Source of the DNA: JACKHA01 sp041401985
GTDB lineage: Bacteria; Planctomycetota; Phycisphaerae; Phycisphaerales; UBA1924
Reading direction: 5' to 3'
Length of the DNA: 64,000 nt
Assembly (NCBI GenBank): GCA_041401985.1
Contig: JAWKTE010000002.1
Coordinates: 1-64,000 of the forward strand
The translations under genes were made by a program, and so were the position numbers. Numbering within the stretch: position 1 is the first letter of the stretch; each line of letters opens with the position of its first letter. Shown in pieces: positions 1 through 8,109 of this stretch. Under the pieces are notes generated by a model that saw only the letters and a list, made by a program, of their open reading frames with translations, made no database searches and was not told the DNA's origin.

Positions 1-1854
1 GTTGACTTCACCATCGAGGTGGAGCGGTCGCTGCGCGTGCTCGACGGCGCGGTCGCGGTGTTCGACGGCAAGGAGGGCGTCGAGGCCCAGTCCGAGACCG
101 TGTGGCGTCAGGCCGACCGCTACCGCGTGCCGCGCCTGTGCTTCGTCAACAAGATGGACAAGATCGGGGCGGACTTCGACTTCTCGTTCAAGACCATCCG
201 CAAGCGCCTGGGCGCCAACGCGATCGCGGTGCAGTACCCGATGGGCTCGGGCAAGGACCTCAAGGGCATCATCGACCTGATCGCGATGAAGGCGTACCAC
301 TTCGACGCCGACGAGATGGGCGCGGTTGTGACCGAGGTGCCGATCCCTGACGACATGGCCGAGACGGTCGCCAAATGGCGTCACGAACTGGTCGAGCGGG
401 CGGTGGAACTCGACGAGTCGCTGATGGAGCGGTACCTGGCCGACGAGCCGATCGGCGTCGATGAACTCAAGGCCGCGATCCGCAAGGGCACGATCGCCCG
501 CCAGTGCAACCCCGTGTTCTGCGGGGCGGCCCTGCGGAACATCGGCGTGCAGCGTCTGCTCGACGGCGTGATCGACTACCTGCCCAACCCGACCGAGTGC
601 CCCGAGGTCGAGGGCACCAACCCGCGCGACGAGGAGCAGAAGCTCACCCGCCCGCACGACCCCAAGGCCCCGTTCAGCGCCCTGGTGTTCAAGGTCGTCT
701 CCGACACGCACGGCGACCTGACGTACATCCGCATCTACTCCGGCACGCTGGCCAAGGGCATGCGCCTGCTCAACCCCGTCAACGGGAAGAAGGAGAACGC
801 CTCGCGCATGTTCGAGATGCACGCCAAGGAGCGCATCGCCCTTGACGAGGCGGGCGCGGGCAACATCGTCGCGGTCGTGGGCATCAAGGACTCGTACACG
901 GGCGACACCCTGTGCGACGCCGACCAGCCGATCGTGCTCGAGCGCATGCACTTCCCCGAGCCGGTGATCTCGATGTCGGTCGAGCCGCGCACCGCCGAGG
1001 ACAAGCGGAAACTCTCCGACGCCCTGGCGACCATCCGTCGCGAGGACCCCTCGTTCCGCAGCCACTACGACGAGGAAACCGGCCAGACCATCATCGCCGG
1101 CATGGGCGAGCTGCATCTTGAGATCATCAAGAACAAACTCACCCGCGACATGAAGGTCGGTGTCGACGTCGGCAAGCCGCGCGTCTCGTACCGCGAGGCC
1201 ATCACCAAGAAGGTCGAGTACGTCCGCGGCAAGTTCGTCAAGCAGACGGGCGGTCGCGGCCAGTTCGGCGACTGCACCATCAACCTCATGCCGTTCACAA
1301 AGGAGGAGGCCGAGGCCGCCGACCTGGACTTCACCGACCAGATCGCGTTCGAGAACAAGGTCGTCGGCGGCGCGATCCCGAAGGAGTACATCCCGTCGGT
1401 CGAGGCCGGCGTCCGCCAGACCGCGGTCTCGGGCGTGTCGGCGGGCTACCCGCTGATCAACATCAAGGTCGAACTGGTGGACGGCTCGTCGCACGCGGTC
1501 GACTCGTCGCAGGTCGCCTTCGAGCAGGCGGGTCGCCTGGCCCTCCGCGAGGCGGTCTCCAAGGCCGGCTCGGTCCTGCTCGAGCCGATCATGAAGGTCG
1601 TCATCACCGTGCCCGAGGAGTTCGTCGGCAACGTCAACGGCGACCTCATGTCGCGCCGCGGCATGATCCTCGAGACCGAGGACCGCGGCGTGGTCAAGCT
1701 CGTCACCGCCCAGGTGCCGCTCTCGGAGATGTTCGGCTACACCACCGCCCTCCGCGGCATGTCCCAGGGTCGGGCCAGCAACGTCATGGAGTTCCACGCC
1801 TACGAGCCCATGCCCGCGAACCTGGCCAAGGAGGTCCTGGCCGGGGCGAACTGA
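1..1854 (+). CDS. fusA: Elongation factor G, 5' truncated by window edge
   Basis: Translational GTPase that moves tRNA and mRNA through the ribosome and helps recycle ribosomes. The frame is open from base 1 and starts within VDFTIEVERSLRVLDG, just after the DxPGH motif of the G domain, so roughly the first 85 residues of a ~700-aa protein lie outside the window. The guanine-specificity motif NKMDKIGADF follows, then the translocation domains, ending in the conserved domain V region (RGMSQGRASNVMEF). No frame break is seen. It faces citrate synthase, and a perfect hairpin in the gap probably ends both transcripts. The remaining doubt is the usual one of fusA versus a paralogue; the sequence looks like canonical EF-G. 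Confidence 0.97.
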   Translation, partial: VDFTIEVERSLRVLDGAVAVFDGKEGVEAQSETVWRQADRYRVPRLCFVNKMDKIGADFDFSFKTIRKRLGANAIAVQYPMGSGKDLKGIIDLIAMKAYHFDADEMGAVVTEVPIPDDMAETVAKWRHELVERAVELDESLMERYLADEPIGVDELKAAIRKGTIARQCNPVFCGAALRNIGVQRLLDGVIDYLPNPTECPEVEGTNPRDEEQKLTRPHDPKAPFSALVFKVVSDTHGDLTYIRIYSGTLAKGMRLLNPVNGKKENASRMFEMHAKERIALDEAGAGNIVAVVGIKDSYTGDTLCDADQPIVLERMHFPEPVISMSVEPRTAEDKRKLSDALATIRREDPSFRSHYDEETGQTIIAGMGELHLEIIKNKLTRDMKVGVDVGKPRVSYREAITKKVEYVRGKFVKQTGGRGQFGDCTINLMPFTKEEAEAADLDFTDQIAFENKVVGGAIPKEYIPSVEAGVRQTAVSGVSAGYPLINIKVELVDGSSHAVDSSQVAFEQAGRLALREAVSKAGSVLLEPIMKVVITVPEEFVGNVNGDLMSRRGMILETEDRGVVKLVTAQVPLSEMFGYTTALRGMSQGRASNVMEFHAYEPMPANLAKEVLAGAN

Positions 1855-1878
1855 ACCGGCCGGGCCGGGCGTCGCGGT

Positions 1879-1922
1879 CCTTCGCGGGAACGCGAAGGAC
1901 GCGATGGTCGCGAAGGCCGCGG
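1879..1922. repeat. Solo arm of period-9 GCGAAGGNC repeat
   Basis: Units resembling GCGAAGGAC repeat with a 9-base period after the fusA stop. The first part also folds as CCTTCGCG-GGAA-CGCGAAGG, an 8-bp hairpin. The same family flanks the GxxExxY gene (42977-43003 and 43470-43500) and runs into the tail of the DCC1-family gene near 5475-5505. No ORF or second arm is found here. Confidence 0.7.
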
Positions 1923-1952
1923 CTGATTGAAGACAACGAAGCCACAATGACA

Positions 1953-1976
1953 GCGGCCCGGCGAAAGCCGGGCCGC
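1953..1976. terminator. Bidirectional hairpin between fusA and citrate synthase
   Basis: GCGGCCCGGC-GAAA-GCCGGGCCGC is a perfect 10-bp stem capped by a GAAA tetraloop, followed on the plus strand by a moderately T-rich stretch (TTCATTC...TCTTCTT). It lies between convergent genes, so it could stop both fusA and citrate synthase transcription. The weak T-tract is the only reservation. Confidence 0.7.
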
Positions 1977-1989
1977 GTTCATTCACATC

Positions 1990-2035
1990 TTCTTGGCGTT
2001 CCTCGGCGTGCTCGGCGCCTCTGCGGTGAGTCCTG
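1990..2035. repeat. Solo arm of the GGACTCACCGC repeat family
   Basis: Read on the minus strand it begins GGACTCACCGCAGAG and continues with 9-base units CGCCGAGNA. This matches the two inverted arms of the element at 13856-13994. Only one arm is present. It ends about 30 bases before the citrate synthase stop codon. Confidence 0.65.
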
Positions 2036-2064
2036 GTCTTACCGCGCTGAAGTGCGTCCAGGCT

Positions 2065-3198
2065 CTACCGCTTGTCGATCGGCACGTACGGCGCATCGTG
2101 CGGGCCGACGTACTCGGCCTTCGGGCGGAACAGGCGGTTGTCGCCGAGCTGCTCGATGATGTGCCCGCTCCAGCCGGCGTTGCGCGACAGGGCGAACATT
2201 GGCGTGAACAGGTCGAGTTTCAGCCCGATGCAGTGGTACGTCGTGGCCGAGTAGAAGTCGACGTTCGGGTAGATGCCCTTGGCCGCCACCTCGCGCTCCA
2301 TGACCTGCTCGATCCTGGCGCTCTTGGCGTAGAGGTCGGCGTTGCCGGTGTCGTCGGCCAGTTGTTTGGCCAGGGTCTGGAGTTCGCCGGCCCGGGGGTC
2401 CTTGGCCTTGTAGACCCGGTGCCCGAAGCCCATGATCTTGTCCTTGCGCTCCAGTTTGCCCATGACGTAGGACTCGACCTGGTCGAGGCTCTTGATCTCG
2501 TTGAGCATGACCATGACGCCCTCGTTGGCCCCGCCGTGCAGCGGGCCGCGGAGCGAGCCGACGGCGGCGGTCAGGGCCGAGTAAACGTCGGACAGGGTCG
2601 AGATCACGACGCGGGCGGCGAACGTGGAGTTGTTCAGCCCGTGGTCGGCGTGGGTGATCATGCAGATGTCGAAGGCCCGAGCCATGGCCGGCGTGGGCTT
2701 CTCGCCATTGAGCATGTACAGGAAGTTCTCGCTGAACGAGAGGCTCTTGTCCGGGGCAATCGGGGCCAGGCCGCGCCGGTGCCGGTCGAACGCGGCCACC
2801 AGGGTCGGCGAGCAGGCCAGCACGTTCAGGCACTTCTCGCGGACCTTGTCCAGGTCGGACACGTCGTTGGGGTCGTTGTCGAACAGGGCCAGCATCGAGA
2901 CCAGCGTCCGCAGGACGTGCATCGGCTGGGCGGTCTTGGGCAGGGTCGCGACGCGCTGGAGCATGTCGGCCGGGACGGCGTAGCGGCTCCGCAGGTCCTT
3001 GGTGAACGCGTCGAGTTCGGCCTTCTTCGGCAGGCGACGGTTCCAGAGCAGGAACACGGTCTCCTCGAACGTGCTGTGCTTGGCCAGCGGTCCGATGGGG
3101 ATGCCGACGTACTCGAGCACGCCCTTCTGCCCGTCGATGAACGACATCTCGGTCTGGGCGGCGACGACGCCATCGAGCCCCTTCGCAAACTCGGCCAT
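2065..3198 (-). CDS. gltA: Citrate synthase
   Basis: Condenses oxaloacetate and acetyl-CoA to citrate, the entry step of the TCA cycle, in the cytoplasm. At 377 aa it has the length of the short (2-methylcitrate/type I bacterial) class rather than the ~430-aa proteobacterial type. Catalytic residues are visible: His221 in LHGGANE, His260 in GFGHRVYK and Asp314 in NVDFYS; the substrate-binding stretch ITHADHGLNNST precedes them. The open frame extends 101 codons further upstream, but that part is low-complexity Arg/Pro, and MAEFAKGLDG is where family similarity should begin, so I start at the ATG at 3198. A 2-methylcitrate synthase role cannot be excluded from sequence alone. Confidence 0.93.
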   Translation of the reverse strand: MAEFAKGLDGVVAAQTEMSFIDGQKGVLEYVGIPIGPLAKHSTFEETVFLLWNRRLPKKAELDAFTKDLRSRYAVPADMLQRVATLPKTAQPMHVLRTLVSMLALFDNDPNDVSDLDKVREKCLNVLACSPTLVAAFDRHRRGLAPIAPDKSLSFSENFLYMLNGEKPTPAMARAFDICMITHADHGLNNSTFAARVVISTLSDVYSALTAAVGSLRGPLHGGANEGVMVMLNEIKSLDQVESYVMGKLERKDKIMGFGHRVYKAKDPRAGELQTLAKQLADDTGNADLYAKSARIEQVMEREVAAKGIYPNVDFYSATTYHCIGLKLDLFTPMFALSRNAGWSGHIIEQLGDNRLFRPKAEYVGPHDAPYVPIDKR

Positions 3199-3436
3199 GA
3201 GATCCCCGCTTTCGGTTGGTCGTGGCGTCGGCGGGCGTGCCGCCCGGTTCCCGATGCGTCCACCGTGCTCGCTGATTGCTGAATGCTTCCCGCCCCGGTC
3301 GGAGCCCGCGCGGCCCCGTCCGACGCGGGCAGGACTATAGGAGATTCCGCGCACGCCCGCACGCCGACGCCGCTTCCACGCCCGTTCGACGCCCCATCGA
3401 CGCCGGGCCGGGGCGGGGTGTCGTCTACCATGCCCC

Positions 3437-4621
3437 GTGCTGATCCCGCTGGGCACAGAGCGGTCCCGCGAGCGCCCGAGCGTCGTCACGCCGGCGCTCA
3501 TGGTCGCGTGCCTGCTGGTCTACGTCGCCCAGGTGGCCGCGGCCCGGGGAGCTGGGCAGGAGCACTCGTTCGGGTTCATGGACCAGTTCATCCTCGACCC
3601 GAACATGGGCCGCTGGTGGACGCTGCTGACCAGCATGTTCATGCACGCCGATGTGCTGCACCTGGCGGGCAACATGCTGTTCCTCTGGGTGTTCGGGCCG
3701 AGCGTCGAGGACAAGTTCGGGCGGGTGTGGTACCTGCTGTTCTATCTGACCGCGGGCATCGCGTCCGGCGGGGCCCACCTGGCGATGCACGGCGGGCCGG
3801 CCCTGGGCGCGTCCGGGGCGATCGCCGGCGTGACCGGCGCGTTCCTGGTGCTGTTCCCGTGGACGCACGTCCGCGTGCTCGTGTTCTTCTTCATGATCGG
3901 CGTGTGGTCGATCCCGTCGTGGTGGCTCATCGGCTTCGCGATCGTGCGCGACTTCCTGGGCATCGGCATCGCCGAGAGCGGCATCGCCCACTGGGCACAC
4001 CTGGGCGGCTACGGCTTCGGCATCCTGCTCTCGATGGTGCTGCTGTGGACCAAGGCCCTGCCGCGCGAGCCCTACGACCTGTTCACGATCTCGCGCCAGG
4101 CCAAACGCCGGGCCGCGATGCGCGAGGCCCACCGGATCCACGAGCAGCGCGTGGCCAAGGCGGTGGGGGGGCGGCGTGGCGGGCGCGCGGCGGCGCCGGT
4201 CGTCGCGGCACCCGACCCGGCCCCGGCGTTCTCGCCCGCGGTGCGTCAGGCCAGGGCTGCGGTGGCGGACCATCTCTCGGCAATGGACACGCCGGCGGCG
4301 GCCAGCGCGTACAAGCGCCTGATCGACGAGCACCTCGCGGTGCCGGGCGCGGTGCTGATGGGGCGGACCCAGCAGTTGACGCTGGCAAACGCCCTGTTCG
4401 CCGCGGGCGACCACCAGACCGCGGCCCGCGCCTACGAGGCGTTCCTCGACGCGTATCCGCACGACCGCGAGGCCCCATCCATCCGCGTCATGCTCGGGCT
4501 GATCAACGCCCGGTTCCTCAACGACCCGGTCCGGGCCAAGGCGCTGCTGGGCCAGGCGGTCGAGCAGGTCAGCGGCGAGCAGCGCGAACTCGCGGAGGAA
4601 CTGCTCGCCGAACTGGGATAG
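3437..4621 (+). CDS. Rhomboid-family intramembrane serine protease
   Basis: Membrane protease expected to cut transmembrane segments of partner proteins. Residues 1-200 form the rhomboid core: HxDVLHLAGNMLFLW (helix 2), catalytic Ser126 in GASGAIAG and catalytic His188 in AHWAHLGG. Both members of the dyad are present, so it should be active. The C-terminal ~190 residues are soluble and rich in Ala and Arg; a repeated helical pattern near residues 300-390 (ALFAAGDHQTAARAYEAFL) looks like tetratricopeptide units. The start is GTG at 3437; the nearby ATG at 3430 is out of frame. Substrates cannot be predicted. Confidence 0.9.
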   Translation: MLIPLGTERSRERPSVVTPALMVACLLVYVAQVAAARGAGQEHSFGFMDQFILDPNMGRWWTLLTSMFMHADVLHLAGNMLFLWVFGPSVEDKFGRVWYLLFYLTAGIASGGAHLAMHGGPALGASGAIAGVTGAFLVLFPWTHVRVLVFFFMIGVWSIPSWWLIGFAIVRDFLGIGIAESGIAHWAHLGGYGFGILLSMVLLWTKALPREPYDLFTISRQAKRRAAMREAHRIHEQRVAKAVGGRRGGRAAAPVVAAPDPAPAFSPAVRQARAAVADHLSAMDTPAAASAYKRLIDEHLAVPGAVLMGRTQQLTLANALFAAGDHQTAARAYEAFLDAYPHDREAPSIRVMLGLINARFLNDPVRAKALLGQAVEQVSGEQRELAEELLAELG

Positions 4622-4720
4622 ACCCCAGCCACGCGCCCCACGCGAACGCGATGCGCAAGCCGCCCGCGAACGCCGTTAGGAGCATCCCAAGTCCCCCCCC
4701 CACACACGCAACACGCCCGT

Positions 4721-4795
4721 TCTTCGCGTCCTCTCTCAGTCACCACTCTCTCGTCTCTTCTTCGCTTCTCTCTTCTCTCTCCGCTCCCGTCCCAC
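4721..4795. repeat. Pyrimidine-rich short-period tract
   Basis: A run of CTCT/TTCT units with a period of about 7 (CTCTCTCAGTCACCACTCTC and so on) ends four bases before the next start codon. A similar tract lies at 51951-52006 upstream of accB. It resembles the other degenerate short-period repeats of this window, but no second arm is seen. Confidence 0.5.
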
Positions 4796-4798
4796 CCC

Positions 4799-4978
4799 AT
4801 GCCCACCACCGACTGGCAGTTCTGGGTCGTTACCGCCATCGCGATCTTCGCGGCGTGGCGTCTCGGCGCCATGCTGCTCCGGGCCGTCCGACCGGCGTGG
4901 GGCAAGCGCAAAGGCGCGACCCGCCGGGCGACGCTCACAATTTCGGCCGGCAAAGAACGACGGGGCGGCGACGCCTGA
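4799..4978 (+). CDS. Small single-helix membrane protein, unknown
   Basis: A 59-aa ORF starting MPTTDWQFWVVTAIAIFAAW and ending with a Lys/Arg-rich tail. One hydrophobic helix (about residues 7-21) is followed by a basic cytoplasmic segment (RPAWGKRKGATRR), which suggests N-out/C-in topology. It lies between the rhomboid gene and the DCC1-family gene, 77 bases before the latter. There is no clear Shine-Dalgarno, only the pyrimidine tract. Coding is supported by the helix-then-basic-tail composition; function is unknown. FeoB-associated or other tiny membrane proteins look broadly similar, so this is a tentative gene call. Confidence 0.55.
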   Translation: MPTTDWQFWVVTAIAIFAAWRLGAMLLRAVRPAWGKRKGATRRATLTISAGKERRGGDA

Positions 4979-5055
4979 CGCGTGGTCGGAGCGGTTGGAG
5001 CCGACCCGGGGCATTGGGCGAATCCTGACCGCCGGTCTGGCCGAATCTGAGGAAG

Positions 5056-5562
5056 ATGGCCGAGCCGTTCACCATCCTGATCGACGCCGAGTGCCCGCTG
5101 TGCCGGCACGAGGCCAGCCTGCTGCGCCGCCTGGACAAAGGGCGTGGCCGCCTCACGCTCGTGGAAATAACCGCCCCCGACTTCGACGCCGCGGCTTACG
5201 GCACCACGTTCCAGGACGTCATGGGCTCGATCCACGGCGTCACCGCCGACGGTCGGCTCGTCTCCGGGATGGAGGTCTTCCGCCGGGCCTATGCCGCGGT
5301 CGGTTGGGGGTGGCTGTGGGCCCCGACCGGCTGGCCGCTGCTCCGTCCGATGTTCGACTGGCTCTATCGCCGCTTCGCCAACCGTCGCCTGTGGCTGAGC
5401 GGGCGTCGGATGGTGTGCGAGGGGGGCGCGTGCCGCGTGGAGCCCCGGGGTCGGGGGCGGTCGAGTGGTCGGGTTGAACGCGAAGGGCGCGAGGGGCGCG
5501 AGGGCGGAGTTGGGTCGAACGCGGCTGTGCGGGCGACGCGGGCACGCGAGGCACGGGCGTGA
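5056..5562 (+). CDS. DCC1-like thiol-disulfide oxidoreductase (DUF393)
   Basis: Thioredoxin-like protein with the family signature DAECPLCRHE near the N-terminus; Cys13 and Cys16 form the expected redox CxxC. The conserved domain ends near residue 135 (RMVCEGGACRV), where family members usually stop. The last ~30 residues are Arg/Glu/Gly-rich and are encoded by a period-9 GCGAAGGNC/GCGAGGGGC repeat (5475-5505). The reading frame therefore seems to have been lengthened by a repeat that landed in or next to the gene end. Role in the cell is unknown; related proteins are thought to take part in thiol-disulfide exchange. Confidence 0.85.
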   Translation: MAEPFTILIDAECPLCRHEASLLRRLDKGRGRLTLVEITAPDFDAAAYGTTFQDVMGSIHGVTADGRLVSGMEVFRRAYAAVGWGWLWAPTGWPLLRPMFDWLYRRFANRRLWLSGRRMVCEGGACRVEPRGRGRSSGRVEREGREGREGGVGSNAAVRATRAREARA

Positions 5563-5631
5563 GCCAGTGCGTGAAAGGGCGTGCAAGCCGCCCCCTTTCG
5601 CGGTCCGAGCGAGTTCCGGTAGCATGTCGCC

Positions 5632-7986
5632 ATGCCCGCATTCGCCGCCCTGACCATCGTCGCCGCCGCTGCCTTGGCCCAAGGCCCGACGCCCCCGCCG
5701 TGGATCTGGCCCGACGAAGCCGCGGACCTCCCGATCGTTCTGGTCGACCGCGACAACATCCGAATCACCGAGTCCTGCCGCGTCCGCATCGCCGACGGCG
5801 TGATCATCGCCGACGGGGACAACAACGGCGTCATCCACATCGAGGCCGATGGCGTCACCGTCTACTGGCCGACCGAGCGGCCCGGGCGGGAACTGCTGGC
5901 CCGCGAGGACGACGCCGCGTTCGAGACCATGTCCGGCATCGGCCTGCGCATCGACGGGCATCGCGATGTGACCATCCGCGGCGCCCACCTGCATCGATTC
6001 AAGATCGCCCTCTGGGCCACGAACGCCGATGGCCTCACGCTCGAGGACTGCGACGTCTCGGGCGGCTACGCGATGCGTCTTGGTTCGACCCCCGCCGCCG
6101 AGGACTCGGCCGACTGGCTGTGGCCCCATCGCAACGACGAGAACCAGTGGGCCACCAACTACGGCGCGGGCATCTGGATCGAGGACTCAACCAACGTCAC
6201 CGTCGCCCGCTGCTTCGCGCGGCGACGCCAGAACGGCCTGATCCTCGAGAACGCCACCGATTCGCGGATCTTTGACAACGACTTCTCGTTCCTCTCCGGT
6301 TGGGGCATCGCCATGTGGCGGTCCAGCCGCAACGTCGTCGGCCGCAACGCGGTCGACTTCTGCATCCGCGGCTACTCCCACGGCGTCTACAACCGCGGGC
6401 AGGACTCGGCGGGCATCCTCCTGTTCGAGCAGTGCAACGAGAACCTGTTCATCGAGAACTCCGCGACCCACGGCGGCGACGGGCTCTTCGGCTTCGGCGG
6501 GCACGAGGCCCTGGGCGAGACGCCCGCCCCGGAAGCCGACGCCGAGGGCCAGCCCTGGACGTACGAGCGCCGCGGCTGCAACGACAACGTGTTCGTCGGC
6601 AACGACTTCTCGTACGCCGCGGCCCATGGGCTGGAACTGACGTTCTCGTTCGGGAACGTGATCGTCAACAACCGGTTCGTGGAGAACGCGATATGCGGGA
6701 TCTGGGGCGGGTACTCGCAGGACACGCTCATTCATTCGAACGAGTTCACCGGCAACGGCGGCGCGGGATACGGCCTGGAGCGTGGCGGCGTCAACATCGA
6801 GCACTCCGAACGCAACGTCATCTCGCAGAATCGGTTTGCGAGGAACGCCGCGGGTGTTCATCTCTGGCACGACGCGGACCCCGGGCTGATGTCCGGCGTG
6901 TGGGCCGCGGCCAACCACTCGCACACGCGCGACAACATTGTCGTTTCAAACGCGTTCGCCGGCGATCGCGTCGGCGTGCACCTTCGCGATGCGCGCGGCA
7001 CCGTCGTCGCGGCCAACGAGTTCGAGCGGGTCGAGGAGCCGGTGCGTGCCGAGGGATCGGACGTGGTCGAGCCGTTTGGAGGGGTTGCGGGGTTGGCGCC
7101 GGAACCGCCGGTGCTGGCGACGCTGGGCGGACTCGTGCCGGGTGAGTCGCGGCCCGTCGGTGCTCGGGCGGCCCTCGCCGGGCGTCACAACATCATCATG
7201 GGCGAGTACTTCCCGTGGGATCATGAGCGGCCGATGGTCAGGCGGGGCGCCGACGACAACGGCGCCCATGTATATGAAGTTCTTGGAACCGGCGATCCGT
7301 CCGGCGTGAATGCGACAGTCGACGCAGGCGTCGTCGATGTGATCGCGCCGGGCGACACCGATGTCCCGTGCGTGCGGGTGGCCGTCGCTCCGGAGCCGGG
7401 TGCGGATGTGACGCCCTACACGCTCACGCTCGACGGCATCGCGAGCGGCGAGTTCGCCGGCGTCCTTCTCCGGGCCGCGTGGGACGTGCGGGCCTTTGCC
7501 TCGCCTTGCGATCCGAGATCCGATCCCGACGCGTGGCGGGCCGCGGCGGACACCGGCGTGCGCGGCACCCTCCACAACCTCCGCCTGCGTTTCGGCAACG
7601 GGTCGATCGGGAATCTGCGGGGTGAAAACCTCAACTCCAACGCAGGGACGGGGATCCCCCCCGGCCCCGACCACTTCGGCACCATCGCCACCACATCCCT
7701 CCGCCTCCCGCCCGGACGGTGGCGGATCACGACGCTCTCCGACGACGGCGTCCGCGTCTATGTCAACGACGAGGCGATCATCGACAACTGGACCTGGCAC
7801 GGGCCGACCCGCGACGTCGGCGAGTTCACCGTCCCGGAGCCGGTCGAGCCGCAGTCGTCTCCCAGCGCACCCGACCCCGCCGCCCCGATCCCGCTCACAC
7901 ACATCCGCGTCGAGCACTTCGAACTCGACGGCTACGCGGTGCTCGAAGTCGAGATCGAGCCGGTGCCCGAGTCGCCACTGGATTGA
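5632..7986 (+). CDS. Secreted right-handed beta-helix protein with PA14 domain
   Basis: 784-aa exported protein. A signal peptide (MPAFAALTIVAAAALAQ) is followed by a long parallel beta-helix region at about residues 60-490, with many NosD/pectate-lyase-like rungs (NxFxxNxxxGI, RNVISQNRF, DNIVVSNAF). Near residues 640-730 comes a PA14-type domain (SDDGVRVYVNDEAIIDNW), a carbohydrate- or peptide-binding beta-barrel. Such proteins bind or cleave polysaccharides at the cell surface or outside the cell. There is no dockerin module and no membrane anchor. No catalytic triad is recognisable, so the substrate is open. Confidence 0.82.
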   Translation: MPAFAALTIVAAAALAQGPTPPPWIWPDEAADLPIVLVDRDNIRITESCRVRIADGVIIADGDNNGVIHIEADGVTVYWPTERPGRELLAREDDAAFETMSGIGLRIDGHRDVTIRGAHLHRFKIALWATNADGLTLEDCDVSGGYAMRLGSTPAAEDSADWLWPHRNDENQWATNYGAGIWIEDSTNVTVARCFARRRQNGLILENATDSRIFDNDFSFLSGWGIAMWRSSRNVVGRNAVDFCIRGYSHGVYNRGQDSAGILLFEQCNENLFIENSATHGGDGLFGFGGHEALGETPAPEADAEGQPWTYERRGCNDNVFVGNDFSYAAAHGLELTFSFGNVIVNNRFVENAICGIWGGYSQDTLIHSNEFTGNGGAGYGLERGGVNIEHSERNVISQNRFARNAAGVHLWHDADPGLMSGVWAAANHSHTRDNIVVSNAFAGDRVGVHLRDARGTVVAANEFERVEEPVRAEGSDVVEPFGGVAGLAPEPPVLATLGGLVPGESRPVGARAALAGRHNIIMGEYFPWDHERPMVRRGADDNGAHVYEVLGTGDPSGVNATVDAGVVDVIAPGDTDVPCVRVAVAPEPGADVTPYTLTLDGIASGEFAGVLLRAAWDVRAFASPCDPRSDPDAWRAAADTGVRGTLHNLRLRFGNGSIGNLRGENLNSNAGTGIPPGPDHFGTIATTSLRLPPGRWRITTLSDDGVRVYVNDEAIIDNWTWHGPTRDVGEFTVPEPVEPQSSPSAPDPAAPIPLTHIRVEHFELDGYAVLEVEIEPVPESPLD

Positions 7987-8109
7987 AACAGACTCGCGAG
8001 CGGTAGAAGCACGTCCGGCACAAACACATTCGGCCCCAACCGGTCGCGCGTGCGCATCAGCCCCGCGTTCGCCACCGATCGCCCGAGCACGCACGCAGCG
8101 CAACGCCGC

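Noticed and set aside
3283..5028. Long plus-strand frame overlapping the rhomboid gene
   Set aside because: Arg/Gly/Pro-rich shadow of the rhomboid gene in another frame.
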